Below, one piece after another: positions 50,726 through 58,967 of a DNA stretch of 64,000 nt. The stretch lies in NCBI RefSeq assembly GCF_000327485.1, contig NC_019943.1:2232001-2296000 (forward strand), written 5' to 3'. How positions within the stretch are numbered: the stretch's first letter is position 1; each line of letters starts with the position of its first letter. The stretch comes from Methanoregula formicica SMSP. GTDB taxonomy: Archaea > Halobacteriota > Methanomicrobia > Methanomicrobiales > Methanospirillaceae. Below the pieces are notes generated by a model that searched no databases, was not told the origin of the DNA, and saw only the letters and a list, made by a program, of their open reading frames with translations. The translations under genes and the position numbers were made by a program.

Positions 50726-52096
50726 ATGGACGATGCCGGCAGGTGGGACGAAGCCATTGGTTCGTTCCTGCATTCGTACACCGGGGACGGGACGCAGATC
50801 GATTCGTCCCGGGTCCAGCCGGGGATCACCGCGTTTCTGGTCCGCTCTTTTGACGGTGCTGCCCTCCAGTTCAGTTTCCCCGTTGTTGTGCAGCGGAACC
50901 TTCCAGCCGAGATTGCCCTCGATCCGGCCGGCGCGGACGGTGCTGCTGCTACCCTCATCGAGCGGGTGAAGGGGCAGGCGGAGAGCGTACCGGCCCTCGG
51001 CCCGCTGTACGGGAAGGGCGTGCCCGGCTCGCAGCGGTACCGCGACACGATCGAACCCTACACGGTCATCCATTCCGACGAGACGCTGGCCTCGCATCTC
51101 TGGAAAGCCGATGCCCGTAACTTCTGCGACTGCGAAGGCATCCACGTGATCCTCCGGGGCGCCATGCCCTGCCCGGACGGAGACGGGAGGAGGCAGGTTG
51201 CAGACGCCCTCGGCGGCCTTGCAGATGCCGTCGGAACAATTGTGGAGAAGACGCCGGCACGGGTTGTGGATGCGTCATGGCTCGCGTCGCTCGACCAGAA
51301 GCGGCTCCGGCGGGGACTCCGCGAACGGGGGCTCGTTGCATTTGTTGCAGATGGTTCGAAACTTGCCCGGACGCTGACGCACCACCGCTGTTTCTTCCGG
51401 GTCGCCGGCCCCAAGACCGGCGTGAACATCCCCTTTTGCTGCCCGGTGGAACTCGATCCGGTTGAGCTCGGGCTCCCGGCTTCGGGCGGGACCGTGACCG
51501 GCCTCGGGATACGCCAGCGGGAGGTGCTCGCGATTGCGGGTTCGAACGCCCAGGGCAAGAGCACGTTCCTGGAAGGTATCCTTGCCGGCAGGGACGACCA
51601 TGCACCGCATGACGGACGGGAGCTGGTTGTCACGGCACGGGGTGCCTGCACGGCAGAATCGACCACCATGGGCCTTGCCGGGGCCGACATCAGCATGTTC
51701 TTTTCCACCCTCCCGCCTGGCGTGAGCGGTACGGTCCGCTCGGTGCACGGCATGGGGAGCGGGTCGATGACCATGGCCTGGCAGGTCCAGTCCGCCATCG
51801 CCCGCCATGCCCCGCTCCTCATCATCGACGAGGACCGGGCAGCCCCGAACCTGCTCGTCAAAAGCTGCCTCCAGAAAGAAGAGATCACCCCGCTCTCCGA
51901 GATCCTTTTCCATGACCGTACGAAGATGGGCGATACGGCGCTCGTCTTTGCCGCCTGCGCCATGGACACGCTGATCGCCCGTGCCGACCGTATCATGGTG
52001 CTCGACCGGCACGAGGCCTCGGCGATCGATACCGGTGAGTTCCGCAGGATGCTTGCCGAAACGTTACGAAAAACAGCAGACGGGCTGGAAAAATAG
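50726..52096 (+). CDS. Predicted ATPase of the ABC class (COG3044/PF09818)
   Basis: 456 residues with Walker A IAGSNAQGKSTFLEGILAGR, then VVTARGACTAESTTMGLAGA, DISMFFSTLPPGVSG, the signature-like GSGSMTMAWQVQSAIARHAP and Walker B LLIIDEDRAAPNLLVKSCLQ. This family has a reorganised ABC fold without a transporter partner and is of unknown function. The N-terminal 200 residues are the family-specific domain. No good ribosome binding site. Confidence 0.85.
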   Translation: MDDAGRWDEAIGSFLHSYTGDGTQIDSSRVQPGITAFLVRSFDGAALQFSFPVVVQRNLPAEIALDPAGADGAAATLIERVKGQAESVPALGPLYGKGVPGSQRYRDTIEPYTVIHSDETLASHLWKADARNFCDCEGIHVILRGAMPCPDGDGRRQVADALGGLADAVGTIVEKTPARVVDASWLASLDQKRLRRGLRERGLVAFVADGSKLARTLTHHRCFFRVAGPKTGVNIPFCCPVELDPVELGLPASGGTVTGLGIRQREVLAIAGSNAQGKSTFLEGILAGRDDHAPHDGRELVVTARGACTAESTTMGLAGADISMFFSTLPPGVSGTVRSVHGMGSGSMTMAWQVQSAIARHAPLLIIDEDRAAPNLLVKSCLQKEEITPLSEILFHDRTKMGDTALVFAACAMDTLIARADRIMVLDRHEASAIDTGEFRRMLAETLRKTADGLEK

Positions 52097-52102
52097 TTTT
52101 TT

Positions 52103-52981
52103 TCAGCACCCGCACCGGAACAGTTCCCGCACCATCTCCGGGATCTCCGATACGCGGGACGCCACCGGCACGCCGTGCTTTTTAAGCCGGGCGATCTTGG
52201 ACTTCGCGTCGCCCTCGCCACCCTCGACAATGGCACCTGCGTGGCCCATCCGCTTGTCGGGGGGGGCCGAGACGCCGGCAATATAGGAGACGATCGGGAG
52301 GTCGGTGCAGGTCGCTCCTTCTTCCTCGAGGTTCCCGCCTACTTCCCCGATCAGGACAACGGCCTTTGTCTCCGGGTCCTTCTCGAAACGCTGCATCACG
52401 TCAACGAACGTCTGGCCGATGACCGGGTCGCCGCCGATCCCGACCACCGTGCTCTGGCCGATGCCGGCCCGGGTCAGTTCGTCCACGACCTCGTACGTGA
52501 GCGTTCCCGAGCGGGAGATGACCCCCACGTGGCCGCGGGTGAAGAGGGCTGACGGCATGATCCCCATCTTCACCTCGCCGGGCGAGAGGAGCCCGGGACA
52601 GTTGGGGCCGATCACGCTTGCGCCCTCCATCCGTGCGTAGGCAACTGCCTTCATGGTGTCCTGCACGGGGATGTGCTCGGTGATGCAGACGATGGTGTCG
52701 ATGCCGGCGTTCGCTTCCTCCATGATGGCATCGGCGGCCGCTCCTGCAGGAACGAAGATGACGGCAGCGCCGATGTCGTGTTCCTTCATGGCGTCCTTCA
52801 CGGTGTTGTACACCGGCACGCCGTGCACCTGCTGGCCGCCCTTGCCGGGCGTGACACCGGCCACGACGCCCCGGCCGCCGACCTGCTGTGCGTACGCGTT
52901 CATCAGCCCGATGTGGAACTCACCCTGCTTGCCGGTGGCGCCCTGCACGAGCACGCCGGTCTTCTTATCGCCGTAGATCAT
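52103..52981 (-). CDS. sucD: Succinyl-CoA synthetase alpha subunit
   Basis: Interconverts succinyl-CoA and succinate with nucleotide phosphorylation. CoA-binding TGVLVQGATGKQGEFHIGLM, the conserved IGPNCPGLLSPGEVKMG, and the phosphohistidine in RMGHAGAIVEGGEGDA. 292 residues. Starts 4 nt after sucC. In this organism it probably runs toward succinyl-CoA for 2-oxoglutarate synthesis by the neighbouring Kor enzyme. Confidence 0.96.
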   Translation of the reverse strand: MIYGDKKTGVLVQGATGKQGEFHIGLMNAYAQQVGGRGVVAGVTPGKGGQQVHGVPVYNTVKDAMKEHDIGAAVIFVPAGAAADAIMEEANAGIDTIVCITEHIPVQDTMKAVAYARMEGASVIGPNCPGLLSPGEVKMGIMPSALFTRGHVGVISRSGTLTYEVVDELTRAGIGQSTVVGIGGDPVIGQTFVDVMQRFEKDPETKAVVLIGEVGGNLEEEGATCTDLPIVSYIAGVSAPPDKRMGHAGAIVEGGEGDAKSKIARLKKHGVPVASRVSEIPEMVRELFRCGC

Positions 52982-52985
52982 AAAA

Positions 52986-54200
52986 TCACATCCCTCCCTT
53001 ACCCAACTGATACATCTCGGAAGTAGGTTGTGATTCTGGCTTAGTTATTACGGCTACTGAATGTTGGCCTCCGTTTGGTTTTTTCCACGGACCGGGTTTC
53101 TTTTGATGTGGTTGTTCTGATGTCACCTCGACAGCCTTCTTGACGACAAGGTCCATCGTGTCCAGCATCTCGTACCCCTTCTCCGAGAGGAGGCGCCGGC
53201 CCTCGGCCTCGTTGGTGCCCGCGAGCCGGACAATGACCTTCTGCGGGATCTCCGCAGCGATGATACCCTTTGCCACCTCGTCGCACTTGGTGATGCCGCC
53301 CAGCAGGTTGACGACAATAACCTTTACGCTCGGGACGCTTGCGACAAGCCGTACGGCGTTCTTCACGCGCTCGCTCTCTGCCCCGCCGCCCACGTCGAGG
53401 AAGTTTGCCGCCTTCCCGCCATAGTACTCGATGAGGTCAAGCGTTGCCATGGTGAGCCCGGCGCCGTTGCCGATCACGCCGATCTTCCCGTCCAGCTCCA
53501 CGTACGAGAAGCCGTGCTTCTCCGCCTCCCGCTCCCGCTCGGAGAGATCGCGGTTGACCGTGATCCCCTGCCTGCCCAGGGCATTGTCGTCCACGATGAT
53601 CTTCGCGTCTGCGGCAAAGATGCCGTTCGGAGTGGCAACAAGCGGGTTAATCTCGGCAAGGAGTGCATCTTTTTCAATGAAGACCTTGTACAGCTTGTTG
53701 ATGACCGGCCCGATCTCCTTAGGTGCACTGCCAAGGAGTTCGCGGATCAGGAACGGGGGCAGGTCCTTCATGAGCGGGTTTGCCACGACCTTCCGGATCA
53801 GCTCCGGGTGCTCCTTTGCGGTTACCTCGATCTCGACCCCGCCGGCCTCGGTGAAGAGGATGAGCGGCTGCCGGGATGAGCGGTCGACCGTGATGGAGAG
53901 GTAGTACTCGTGTTTTATGTCGAGTTTCTGTTCGGCAAGGACTTCCTTTACCGGCAGGCCCTTGATCTGCTTTGCGAAGAGATCCTTTGCCACCTTTGTG
54001 CCCGTGGCTTTGTCGGCCATCAGGATACCGCCGGCCTTGCCCCGGCCGCCCACATCCACCTGCGCCTTCAGGACGAATGCAGTGCCCAGTGCGTCAAGGT
54101 GGGGGGTGAGTTCGTCGGGCGATCGGATCAGGAATCCGGCAGGGACGGGGATCCCGGCCGCTTTGATGACATTCTTTGCCTCGTATTCACGGAGTTTCAT
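52986..54200 (-). CDS. sucC: Succinyl-CoA synthetase beta subunit with C-terminal extension
   Basis: ATP-grasp subunit: MKLREYEAKNVIKAAGIPVP, VLKAQVDVGGRGKAGGI, EINPLVATPNGIFAADAKI and NFLDVGGGAESERV with the GITKCDEVAKGI loop. The normal fold ends near VVKKAVEV (about residue 360); a further 45 residues (SEQPHQKKPGPWKKPNGGQ, then HSVAVITKPESQPTSEMYQL) are polar, unlike the family, and use AT-richer codons than the rest. It overlaps korC by 4 nt. Confidence 0.95.
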   Translation of the reverse strand: MKLREYEAKNVIKAAGIPVPAGFLIRSPDELTPHLDALGTAFVLKAQVDVGGRGKAGGILMADKATGTKVAKDLFAKQIKGLPVKEVLAEQKLDIKHEYYLSITVDRSSRQPLILFTEAGGVEIEVTAKEHPELIRKVVANPLMKDLPPFLIRELLGSAPKEIGPVINKLYKVFIEKDALLAEINPLVATPNGIFAADAKIIVDDNALGRQGITVNRDLSEREREAEKHGFSYVELDGKIGVIGNGAGLTMATLDLIEYYGGKAANFLDVGGGAESERVKNAVRLVASVPSVKVIVVNLLGGITKCDEVAKGIIAAEIPQKVIVRLAGTNEAEGRRLLSEKGYEMLDTMDLVVKKAVEVTSEQPHQKKPGPWKKPNGGQHSVAVITKPESQPTSEMYQLGKGGM

Positions 54201-54727
54201 GGCTGTTTCCCCAGCTCAAGGCCGAGCTGCATGGCTTTCAGGTTCAAGTCCCCGGTCCCTTTCGGCACGGAGTCGAGGATGGCGGATTTAAGCGACTCCT
54301 CGCTCACGACATGCGTTGCGGCAACGAGCGCCCCGAGCATCACGATATTGGCCACGATATCTTTCTTTAAGTTCTGCTTGGCCTCCCTGGTTGCCGGGAT
54401 CCCGATGCACCGGCACTTCGGCCGGGAGTGGACAAGGGTTGAATCGATGAGCATGATCGCCGACTCCCGGGCGGAAGCGCCGTACTTCTCGAAGCCCTCC
54501 TGCGACATGATGACGAAGATGTCAGGGACCGAGACCTTGGGGTACAGGATCTGCTCGTCATCGATGACCACCTGGCTCATCGATGCGCCGCCCCGGGCCT
54601 CGGGCCCGTACACCTGCGTCTGGACGGCGAACTTGTTGTCGTACATCACCGCGGCCCGGCCGATGATGACCGCTGAAAGAATGATCCCCTGGCCGCCAAA
54701 GCCCGAGAACCGGATCTCGTGCCTCAT
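54197..54727 (-). CDS. korC: 2-oxoglutarate:ferredoxin oxidoreductase gamma subunit
   Basis: 176 residues of the gamma domain: MRHEIRFSGFGGQGIILSAV, TQVYGPEARGGASMSQVVI and PDIFVIMSQEGFEKY. Binds CoA and completes the enzyme that reductively carboxylates succinyl-CoA to 2-oxoglutarate. ATG 54727 overlaps the korB stop as ATGA, which fixes the start despite a much longer open frame. Confidence 0.94.
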   Translation of the reverse strand: MRHEIRFSGFGGQGIILSAVIIGRAAVMYDNKFAVQTQVYGPEARGGASMSQVVIDDEQILYPKVSVPDIFVIMSQEGFEKYGASARESAIMLIDSTLVHSRPKCRCIGIPATREAKQNLKKDIVANIVMLGALVAATHVVSEESLKSAILDSVPKGTGDLNLKAMQLGLELGKQP

Positions 54728-55512
54728 GGCTTCACCCCCATGGCGGGACGGTTCCGCTTCGTGAGCTCGCCGACCACGAACAGCTCCTCCGGGATTGGCT
54801 GGCCCTGGTCGAGCAGGCGGTCCCGTTTCGCCTTCAGGAGCGAGTGGGACTTTAAGAACTCGACATGATCCATGACCTGCCGGAACTTGTTCCGGCGCCC
54901 GAACGCCGTGGGGCACTGGACCAGCACCTCGATGAACGAGAAGCCCGGGGTCTCGAGGCCGACCTTCACGGCCTTCTCGAGCTCCTTCACGTGGTAGGAG
55001 GTCCAGCGGGCAACGTAGTTCGCCCCTGCTGCGGTTGCGAGTTCGCAGAGGTCGAAGGGCGGCTCGGTGCAGCCGTAGGGCGTTGTCGAGGAGAGGCACT
55101 TTAACGGGGTGGTCGGGCTCCCCTGCCCGCCGGTCATGCCATAGATCTGGTTGTTCATGCAGACAACCGTCATGTCGATGTTCCGGCGGCAGGCGTGGAT
55201 GAAATGGTTGCCGCCGATGGCTGCAAGGTCGCCGTCGCCCGTGAAGACCACGACATTGAACGCGGGTTTTGCCATCTTGACACCGGTAGCGAACGCGAGC
55301 GCCCGCCCGTGGGTGGTGTGGAGTGAGTCGGTGAGGATGTAGCCAGGGGCCCGCGAGGAGCAGCCAATGCCGGAGACGAACACGGTGTCCTCCTTCTTCC
55401 AGCCCATCTGGTCGACCGCTGCAAGCGTGCAGTTGATGATCGTCCCGTTGCCGCAGCCGGCACAGTAGATGTGGGGGAGCCGGTCCGTGCGGAACCACTC
55501 GTCGTAGCTCAT
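54724..55512 (-). CDS. korB: 2-oxoglutarate:ferredoxin oxidoreductase beta subunit
   Basis: Thiamine-diphosphate subunit: IYCAGCGNGTIINCTLAAVD, the TPP/Mg motif GDGDLAAIGGNHFIHACRRN and CMNNQIYGMTGGQGSPTTP. No own Fe-S cluster. 262 residues. Overlaps korA and korC by 4 nt each. Confidence 0.96.
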   Translation of the reverse strand: MSYDEWFRTDRLPHIYCAGCGNGTIINCTLAAVDQMGWKKEDTVFVSGIGCSSRAPGYILTDSLHTTHGRALAFATGVKMAKPAFNVVVFTGDGDLAAIGGNHFIHACRRNIDMTVVCMNNQIYGMTGGQGSPTTPLKCLSSTTPYGCTEPPFDLCELATAAGANYVARWTSYHVKELEKAVKVGLETPGFSFIEVLVQCPTAFGRRNKFRQVMDHVEFLKSHSLLKAKRDRLLDQGQPIPEELFVVGELTKRNRPAMGVKP

Positions 55513-56612
55513 GCTTTCCCCTCCAGCACCTTCACCAGTTCCGCAGGCGTGTGGAGCTCCCCGCCCAGTTTCGGGATGGGGACGACCGGCACCTTCACGT
55601 GCCGCTGGATCTCGCGGGCGATCTGCCCGAGGTTCATCTCGGGAACGAGGAAGCGCTGTGCGTTTTTGAATTTCGCAAGCGCTTTCTCCGGGAACGGCCA
55701 GACCGTCCGGATCCGGAGGAACCCGATGTTTGTGTCCTTTTTATCGTGCATCACCTGCATGACCGTACGGACCGGGCCGCCGTAGGCAACGAAGACCTGC
55801 TCCGCGTCCGGGTTGACGATATCGTAGTCCGCCATCTCGTCGCGGGCGTTCTCGATCTTGTCCACGAGGCGCTTGACGAGCGCAGCGTGCAGCGGGGGGT
55901 TCGTTGCCGCCGGGTAGCCCCGCTCGTCGTGCGTCAGGCCGGTCACGTGGACGTGCTGGCCGGTGCCGAACGTCGGGAAGCCGGGGATGAGGTCCGGGTC
56001 GGTGACTTTAAACGGGGGGGTGCCCGGTACAAACGGTTTCCTGCCGATCTTTTCTACAGAATCGGGGACAAGGATCTTTTCCCGCATGTGGCCGACGGTC
56101 TCGTCTGCCATGAGGAATACTGGCGTGCGGTACTTGTCCGCGAGGTTGAAGGCCTTTGCCGTGAGCTCGAACATCTCCTGCACGGTGGCAGGCGAGAGAG
56201 CGATGACCGCGTAATCGCCATGCGAACCGAACCGTACCTGCATCATGTCCCCCTGCGCTGACATCGTGGGCTGGCCGGTGGAGGGGCCGCCCCGCTGGAC
56301 ATTGACGACAACGCAGGGCGTCTCGGTCATGGCGGCAAACCCGATGTTCTCCATCATCAGCGAGAAACCGGGGCCGCTCGTGGCCGTCATGGCACGGGCG
56401 CCGGTCCAGGATGCCCCGATGATCGAGGCCATGCTCGCGATCTCGTCCTCCATCTGGATGAAGACCCCGCCTTTCTTCGGGAGCTTCGCTGCCATCAGCT
56501 CGGCGACCTCGGTCGAAGGCGTGATGGGGTACCCGCCGAAGAAGTTACAGCCGGCGGCAAGCGCCCCCTCGGCGCAGGCCGTATTGCCCTGCCAGAATTC
56601 AGTCCGCGTCAA
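55509..56612 (-). CDS. korA: 2-oxoglutarate:ferredoxin oxidoreductase alpha subunit
   Basis: 367 residues. FFGGYPITPSTEVAELMAAK and MEDEIASMASIIGASWTGAR mark the pyrimidine-binding domain, with ATSGPGFSLMMENIGFAAMT and a C-terminal transketolase-like domain (EQVFVAYGGPVRTVMQVMHD). The PITPST form fits the 2-oxoglutarate enzyme. Overlaps korD and korB by 4 nt. Confidence 0.96.
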   Translation of the reverse strand: MTRTEFWQGNTACAEGALAAGCNFFGGYPITPSTEVAELMAAKLPKKGGVFIQMEDEIASMASIIGASWTGARAMTATSGPGFSLMMENIGFAAMTETPCVVVNVQRGGPSTGQPTMSAQGDMMQVRFGSHGDYAVIALSPATVQEMFELTAKAFNLADKYRTPVFLMADETVGHMREKILVPDSVEKIGRKPFVPGTPPFKVTDPDLIPGFPTFGTGQHVHVTGLTHDERGYPAATNPPLHAALVKRLVDKIENARDEMADYDIVNPDAEQVFVAYGGPVRTVMQVMHDKKDTNIGFLRIRTVWPFPEKALAKFKNAQRFLVPEMNLGQIAREIQRHVKVPVVPIPKLGGELHTPAELVKVLEGKA

Positions 56613-56881
56613 TATTCAATCGCCACCTTGTGGGGTTCGTACGGTTCTTCCTCGACCCAGTGGATTGCCTGGTCGGGGCAGGTGAGCTGGCAGACCCCGC
56701 AGAGCTGCCGGCCATAAAGGTTGCGGAGCCGGCAGTTGGTGCAGCGCTCGGGACGGTCCAGCTCGGGAACGGCAACCCCTTTGCGGTTCAGCTTCTTTCC
56801 CTCCCGGAAGATCTTATACGGGCAGACTTTCGTGCAGAGGTTGCATCCCTTGCACCGGTTCTCGTCGATGGCGAGCTTCAT
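56609..56881 (-). CDS. korD: 2-oxoglutarate:ferredoxin oxidoreductase delta (ferredoxin) subunit
   Basis: 90-residue 2[4Fe-4S] ferredoxin: CKGCNLCTKVCPYKIF for cluster 1 and CTNCRLRNLYGRQLCGVCQL ending TCP, an expanded spacing, for cluster 2. Passes electrons between ferredoxin and the TPP subunit. First gene of the six-gene korDABC-sucCD operon. Confidence 0.95.
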   Translation of the reverse strand: MKLAIDENRCKGCNLCTKVCPYKIFREGKKLNRKGVAVPELDRPERCTNCRLRNLYGRQLCGVCQLTCPDQAIHWVEEEPYEPHKVAIEY

Positions 56882-57004
56882 GGGTCGGAGTCCTGATCGT
56901 AGTACTTATACGGGAACTGTTACAAAAAACCTGTCTTTCGGATCATTACAGATAATTGATCCCCCTTTGCGCCATCCCTGCCCCCCAAAGGGGGGCGGGG
57001 GCGC

Positions 57005-57295
57005 ATGCGATGCCGCTGTATTACCTAAAAGGGATACTCTGACAAAGAGGTGTTTTCATAAAATGAAATTTGAAATTGAGGCCGCCGCGGGGAGTCAATC
57101 ATCGCATCAGCGAGGATTGACTGGAGAAGGTTTCAACCTTCGACTTCGCCCTTCGGGGATTGAGTGGTTCATCAGAACCACGAAGTCGAGAAGAACCATC
57201 AGGTTCTTTGAGTCGGCGGCGGCAACCATCTTCATGGGGGTATGGGGGCATCAGCCCCCATCATTACTTCAAATGATTTCAACAGAACAAAAACT
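57005..57295. repeat. Structured repeat element, copy 2
   Basis: Same frame as 43690-43867: GATGCCGCTGTATTACCTAA block at 57009, outer GCCGCCG/CGGCGGC stem (57081-57087 with 57214-57220) and ATGGGGGC-ATCA-GCCCCCAT (57242-57261) then CATTACTTCAAATG. Inside the outer stem sits an insert absent from copy 1: AGTCAATC/GATTGACT around CGC-ATCA-GCG, CGACTTCG/CGAAGTCG enclosing GTGGTTC-ATCA-GAACCAC, and AAGAACC-ATCA-GGTTCTT. A G6/C6 hairpin precedes it at 56980-56996. Confidence 0.75.
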
Positions 57296-57302
57296 TCGAA
57301 TG

Positions 57303-57362
57303 TCCCCTTGCTCGAAGAACCTTGTTGATTCTTTTCGTGTCTCGGTTCTGATGATTCTCACC
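57303..57362. repeat. Degraded copy of the C2 module
   Basis: CTCGAAGAACCTTG, TTCTTTTCGTGTCTCGG and TCTGATGATTCTCACCA follow the order of 43480-43530, but the stems no longer pair perfectly. It completes the 56882-57415 gap, which holds no gene. Confidence 0.6.
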
Positions 57363-57415
57363 AAACTAAGAGCATGAAAAGAGGGTTAGAGAACTTGCAG
57401 CACAATCCCTTCCCA

Positions 57416-57988
57416 TTACTTACCCGGCTTGCACGACCCCGGCACATACTTCCGGAACGCCTCGTCCGCCTTCTTCCGGGCCGCCTCGAAGATGTCGGTC
57501 CCGTGCGAATCGATCCCGACCACAACCGGAAGCCGGTCGAGGGCTATCGCCCAGACCGCCTCGGCCATCCCGAGGTCATCGTAGTACACGCCTTTGAGTG
57601 TCATGCGGGTCGAGGCGAGGGCTGCGCACCCCCCGGTGAACGCGAGGTATACACCCTTTCCTTTCAGCTGGCTGCGCACGGTTGCTCCCATGCCGCCCTT
57701 GCCGATGAACGCCCGGACTCCCCTGTCGATGAGGAATCCTTCCATCTCGTTCATCCGGGCAGAGGTCGTGGGGCCGGCGGCGATGACGTTGCCGTCCTGG
57801 ATCACCGGGCCGCAATGGTAGATGACCGCACCCTCCGGGTTGAACGGGATCCCGTCCTCCTGCATCCGGAGGTGCGCCTCGTCGCGTGCGGTATACACGA
57901 TGCCCGAGAGCTCGACATGGTCGCCAGCCCTGAGTTCCAGCACCTCGTCGCCAAGCGGGGTCGTGAGCCAGACGGGCTGTGCGGTCAC
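57416..57988 (-). CDS. fumB: Fumarate hydratase class I, beta (C-terminal) subunit
   Basis: 190 residues: LTTPLGDEVLELRAGDHVEL, GPVIQDGNVIAAGPTTSARM, FIGKGGMGATVRSQLKGKGV and AEAVWAIALDRLPVVVGIDS. Forms the second half of the Fe-S fumarase. Start is GTG 57988, overlapping the fumA stop (GTGA) with AGGTGAGG just before; the upstream ATG of the longer frame is inside fumA. Confidence 0.95.
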   Translation of the reverse strand: MTAQPVWLTTPLGDEVLELRAGDHVELSGIVYTARDEAHLRMQEDGIPFNPEGAVIYHCGPVIQDGNVIAAGPTTSARMNEMEGFLIDRGVRAFIGKGGMGATVRSQLKGKGVYLAFTGGCAALASTRMTLKGVYYDDLGMAEAVWAIALDRLPVVVGIDSHGTDIFEAARKKADEAFRKYVPGSCKPGK

Positions 57989-58821
57989 AACCTCACCTCC
58001 ACGGTTGCGTGCCGGTTGGCCCAGCACTGGATGTTGACTGCAACCGGCAGCGAGGCCGTGTGGCAGCCGGCGGTTTTTACCTTTACCGCGAGCGCCGTGA
58101 AGTCCCCGCCCAGACCCATAGGCCCGATGCCGAGTTTGTTGACTGCGCAGAGAAGCGACTGTTCGAAGTCAGTCATTTTGTCAACCGGTTCGAGCAGCGC
58201 CTCCTTAGCGAGGGCTGCTGCGCCGTCGAACGTCCCGCCGATCCCGACACCGATGATGACCGGCGGACAGGGACGTGCCCCCGCAAGGTACATGGTCTCG
58301 ACCACGAACTTTTCTACCTGGTCCTTCTGCGACGGGAGGAGCATGATCGTCCGCGACATGTTCTCCGCGCCGGCACCCTTCGGGAGTACCGTGACCGTGA
58401 ACTTCTTCCCGGGCTTCACATGGATGGCCGGCATTCCTGCGCCGGTATTATCGTTGGTATTGTGCCGGGTGAGCGGGTCCACCACGTTGGGACGGAGGGG
58501 GATCTCCTCCGTTGCCCTCCGTACACCTTCCGCAACTGCATCATACAGCTCCTGCGTGAGCGGGACAGCGGGTGGGATGGTGAGATAGATGACGGGGACA
58601 CCGGTGTCCTGGCACAGCGGTACGCCACGTTCCCCGGCGATTTTGATGTTGTGCAGGATGTTGGCAAACTCAGCCCTCGCAACCGGGTTTGTCTCGGCAC
58701 GGGCTGCATCCCCGATCACCTTCAGTACATCCACCGGCAGGTGGATGACGGCCTCACGGTACGCCGCGAGCGTGGCGGAGGCGAGCGCTGCATGGATACG
58801 ATCGGGGTCCGTAACCTGCAT
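57985..58821 (-). CDS. fumA: Fumarate hydratase class I, alpha (N-terminal) subunit
   Basis: 278 residues carrying the catalytic [4Fe-4S] cluster ligands: Cys in GVPLCQDTGVPVIYL, Cys in GARPCPPVIIGVGIGG, and Cys in VKTAGCHTASLPVAV. RHNTNDNTGAGMPAIHV is also typical. Converts fumarate and malate. TATA-like GCTATATTAC about 25 nt before ATG 58821 suggests a leaderless mRNA. Confidence 0.96.
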   Translation of the reverse strand: MQVTDPDRIHAALASATLAAYREAVIHLPVDVLKVIGDAARAETNPVARAEFANILHNIKIAGERGVPLCQDTGVPVIYLTIPPAVPLTQELYDAVAEGVRRATEEIPLRPNVVDPLTRHNTNDNTGAGMPAIHVKPGKKFTVTVLPKGAGAENMSRTIMLLPSQKDQVEKFVVETMYLAGARPCPPVIIGVGIGGTFDGAAALAKEALLEPVDKMTDFEQSLLCAVNKLGIGPMGLGGDFTALAVKVKTAGCHTASLPVAVNIQCWANRHATVEVRL

Positions 58822-58935
58822 TCAGATATACTGGGGGGCGGGGGGTAATATAGCGAACGGAGAGCCTGAAGCAGGCTGGATTTTCAGGCACTGTTTCTTT
58901 TTAGCCCCCTACCCCGGATACCGTTACTACAGAAA

Positions 58936-58946
58936 ATGCTATATCA
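58936..58946 (+). promoter_or_regulatory. TATA box of the REC-PAS kinase
   Basis: TGCTATATCAG is centred about 27 nt before ATG 58968 and there is no ribosome binding site, so initiation is probably leaderless. The 58822-58967 gap is divergent between this gene and fumA. Confidence 0.55.
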
Positions 58947-58967
58947 GAAAGCGCACATGGTTGAACT

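Noticed and set aside
57374-58588. A 404-codon plus-strand frame
   Set aside because: Antisense to fumA and fumB, both of which have intact catalytic motifs.
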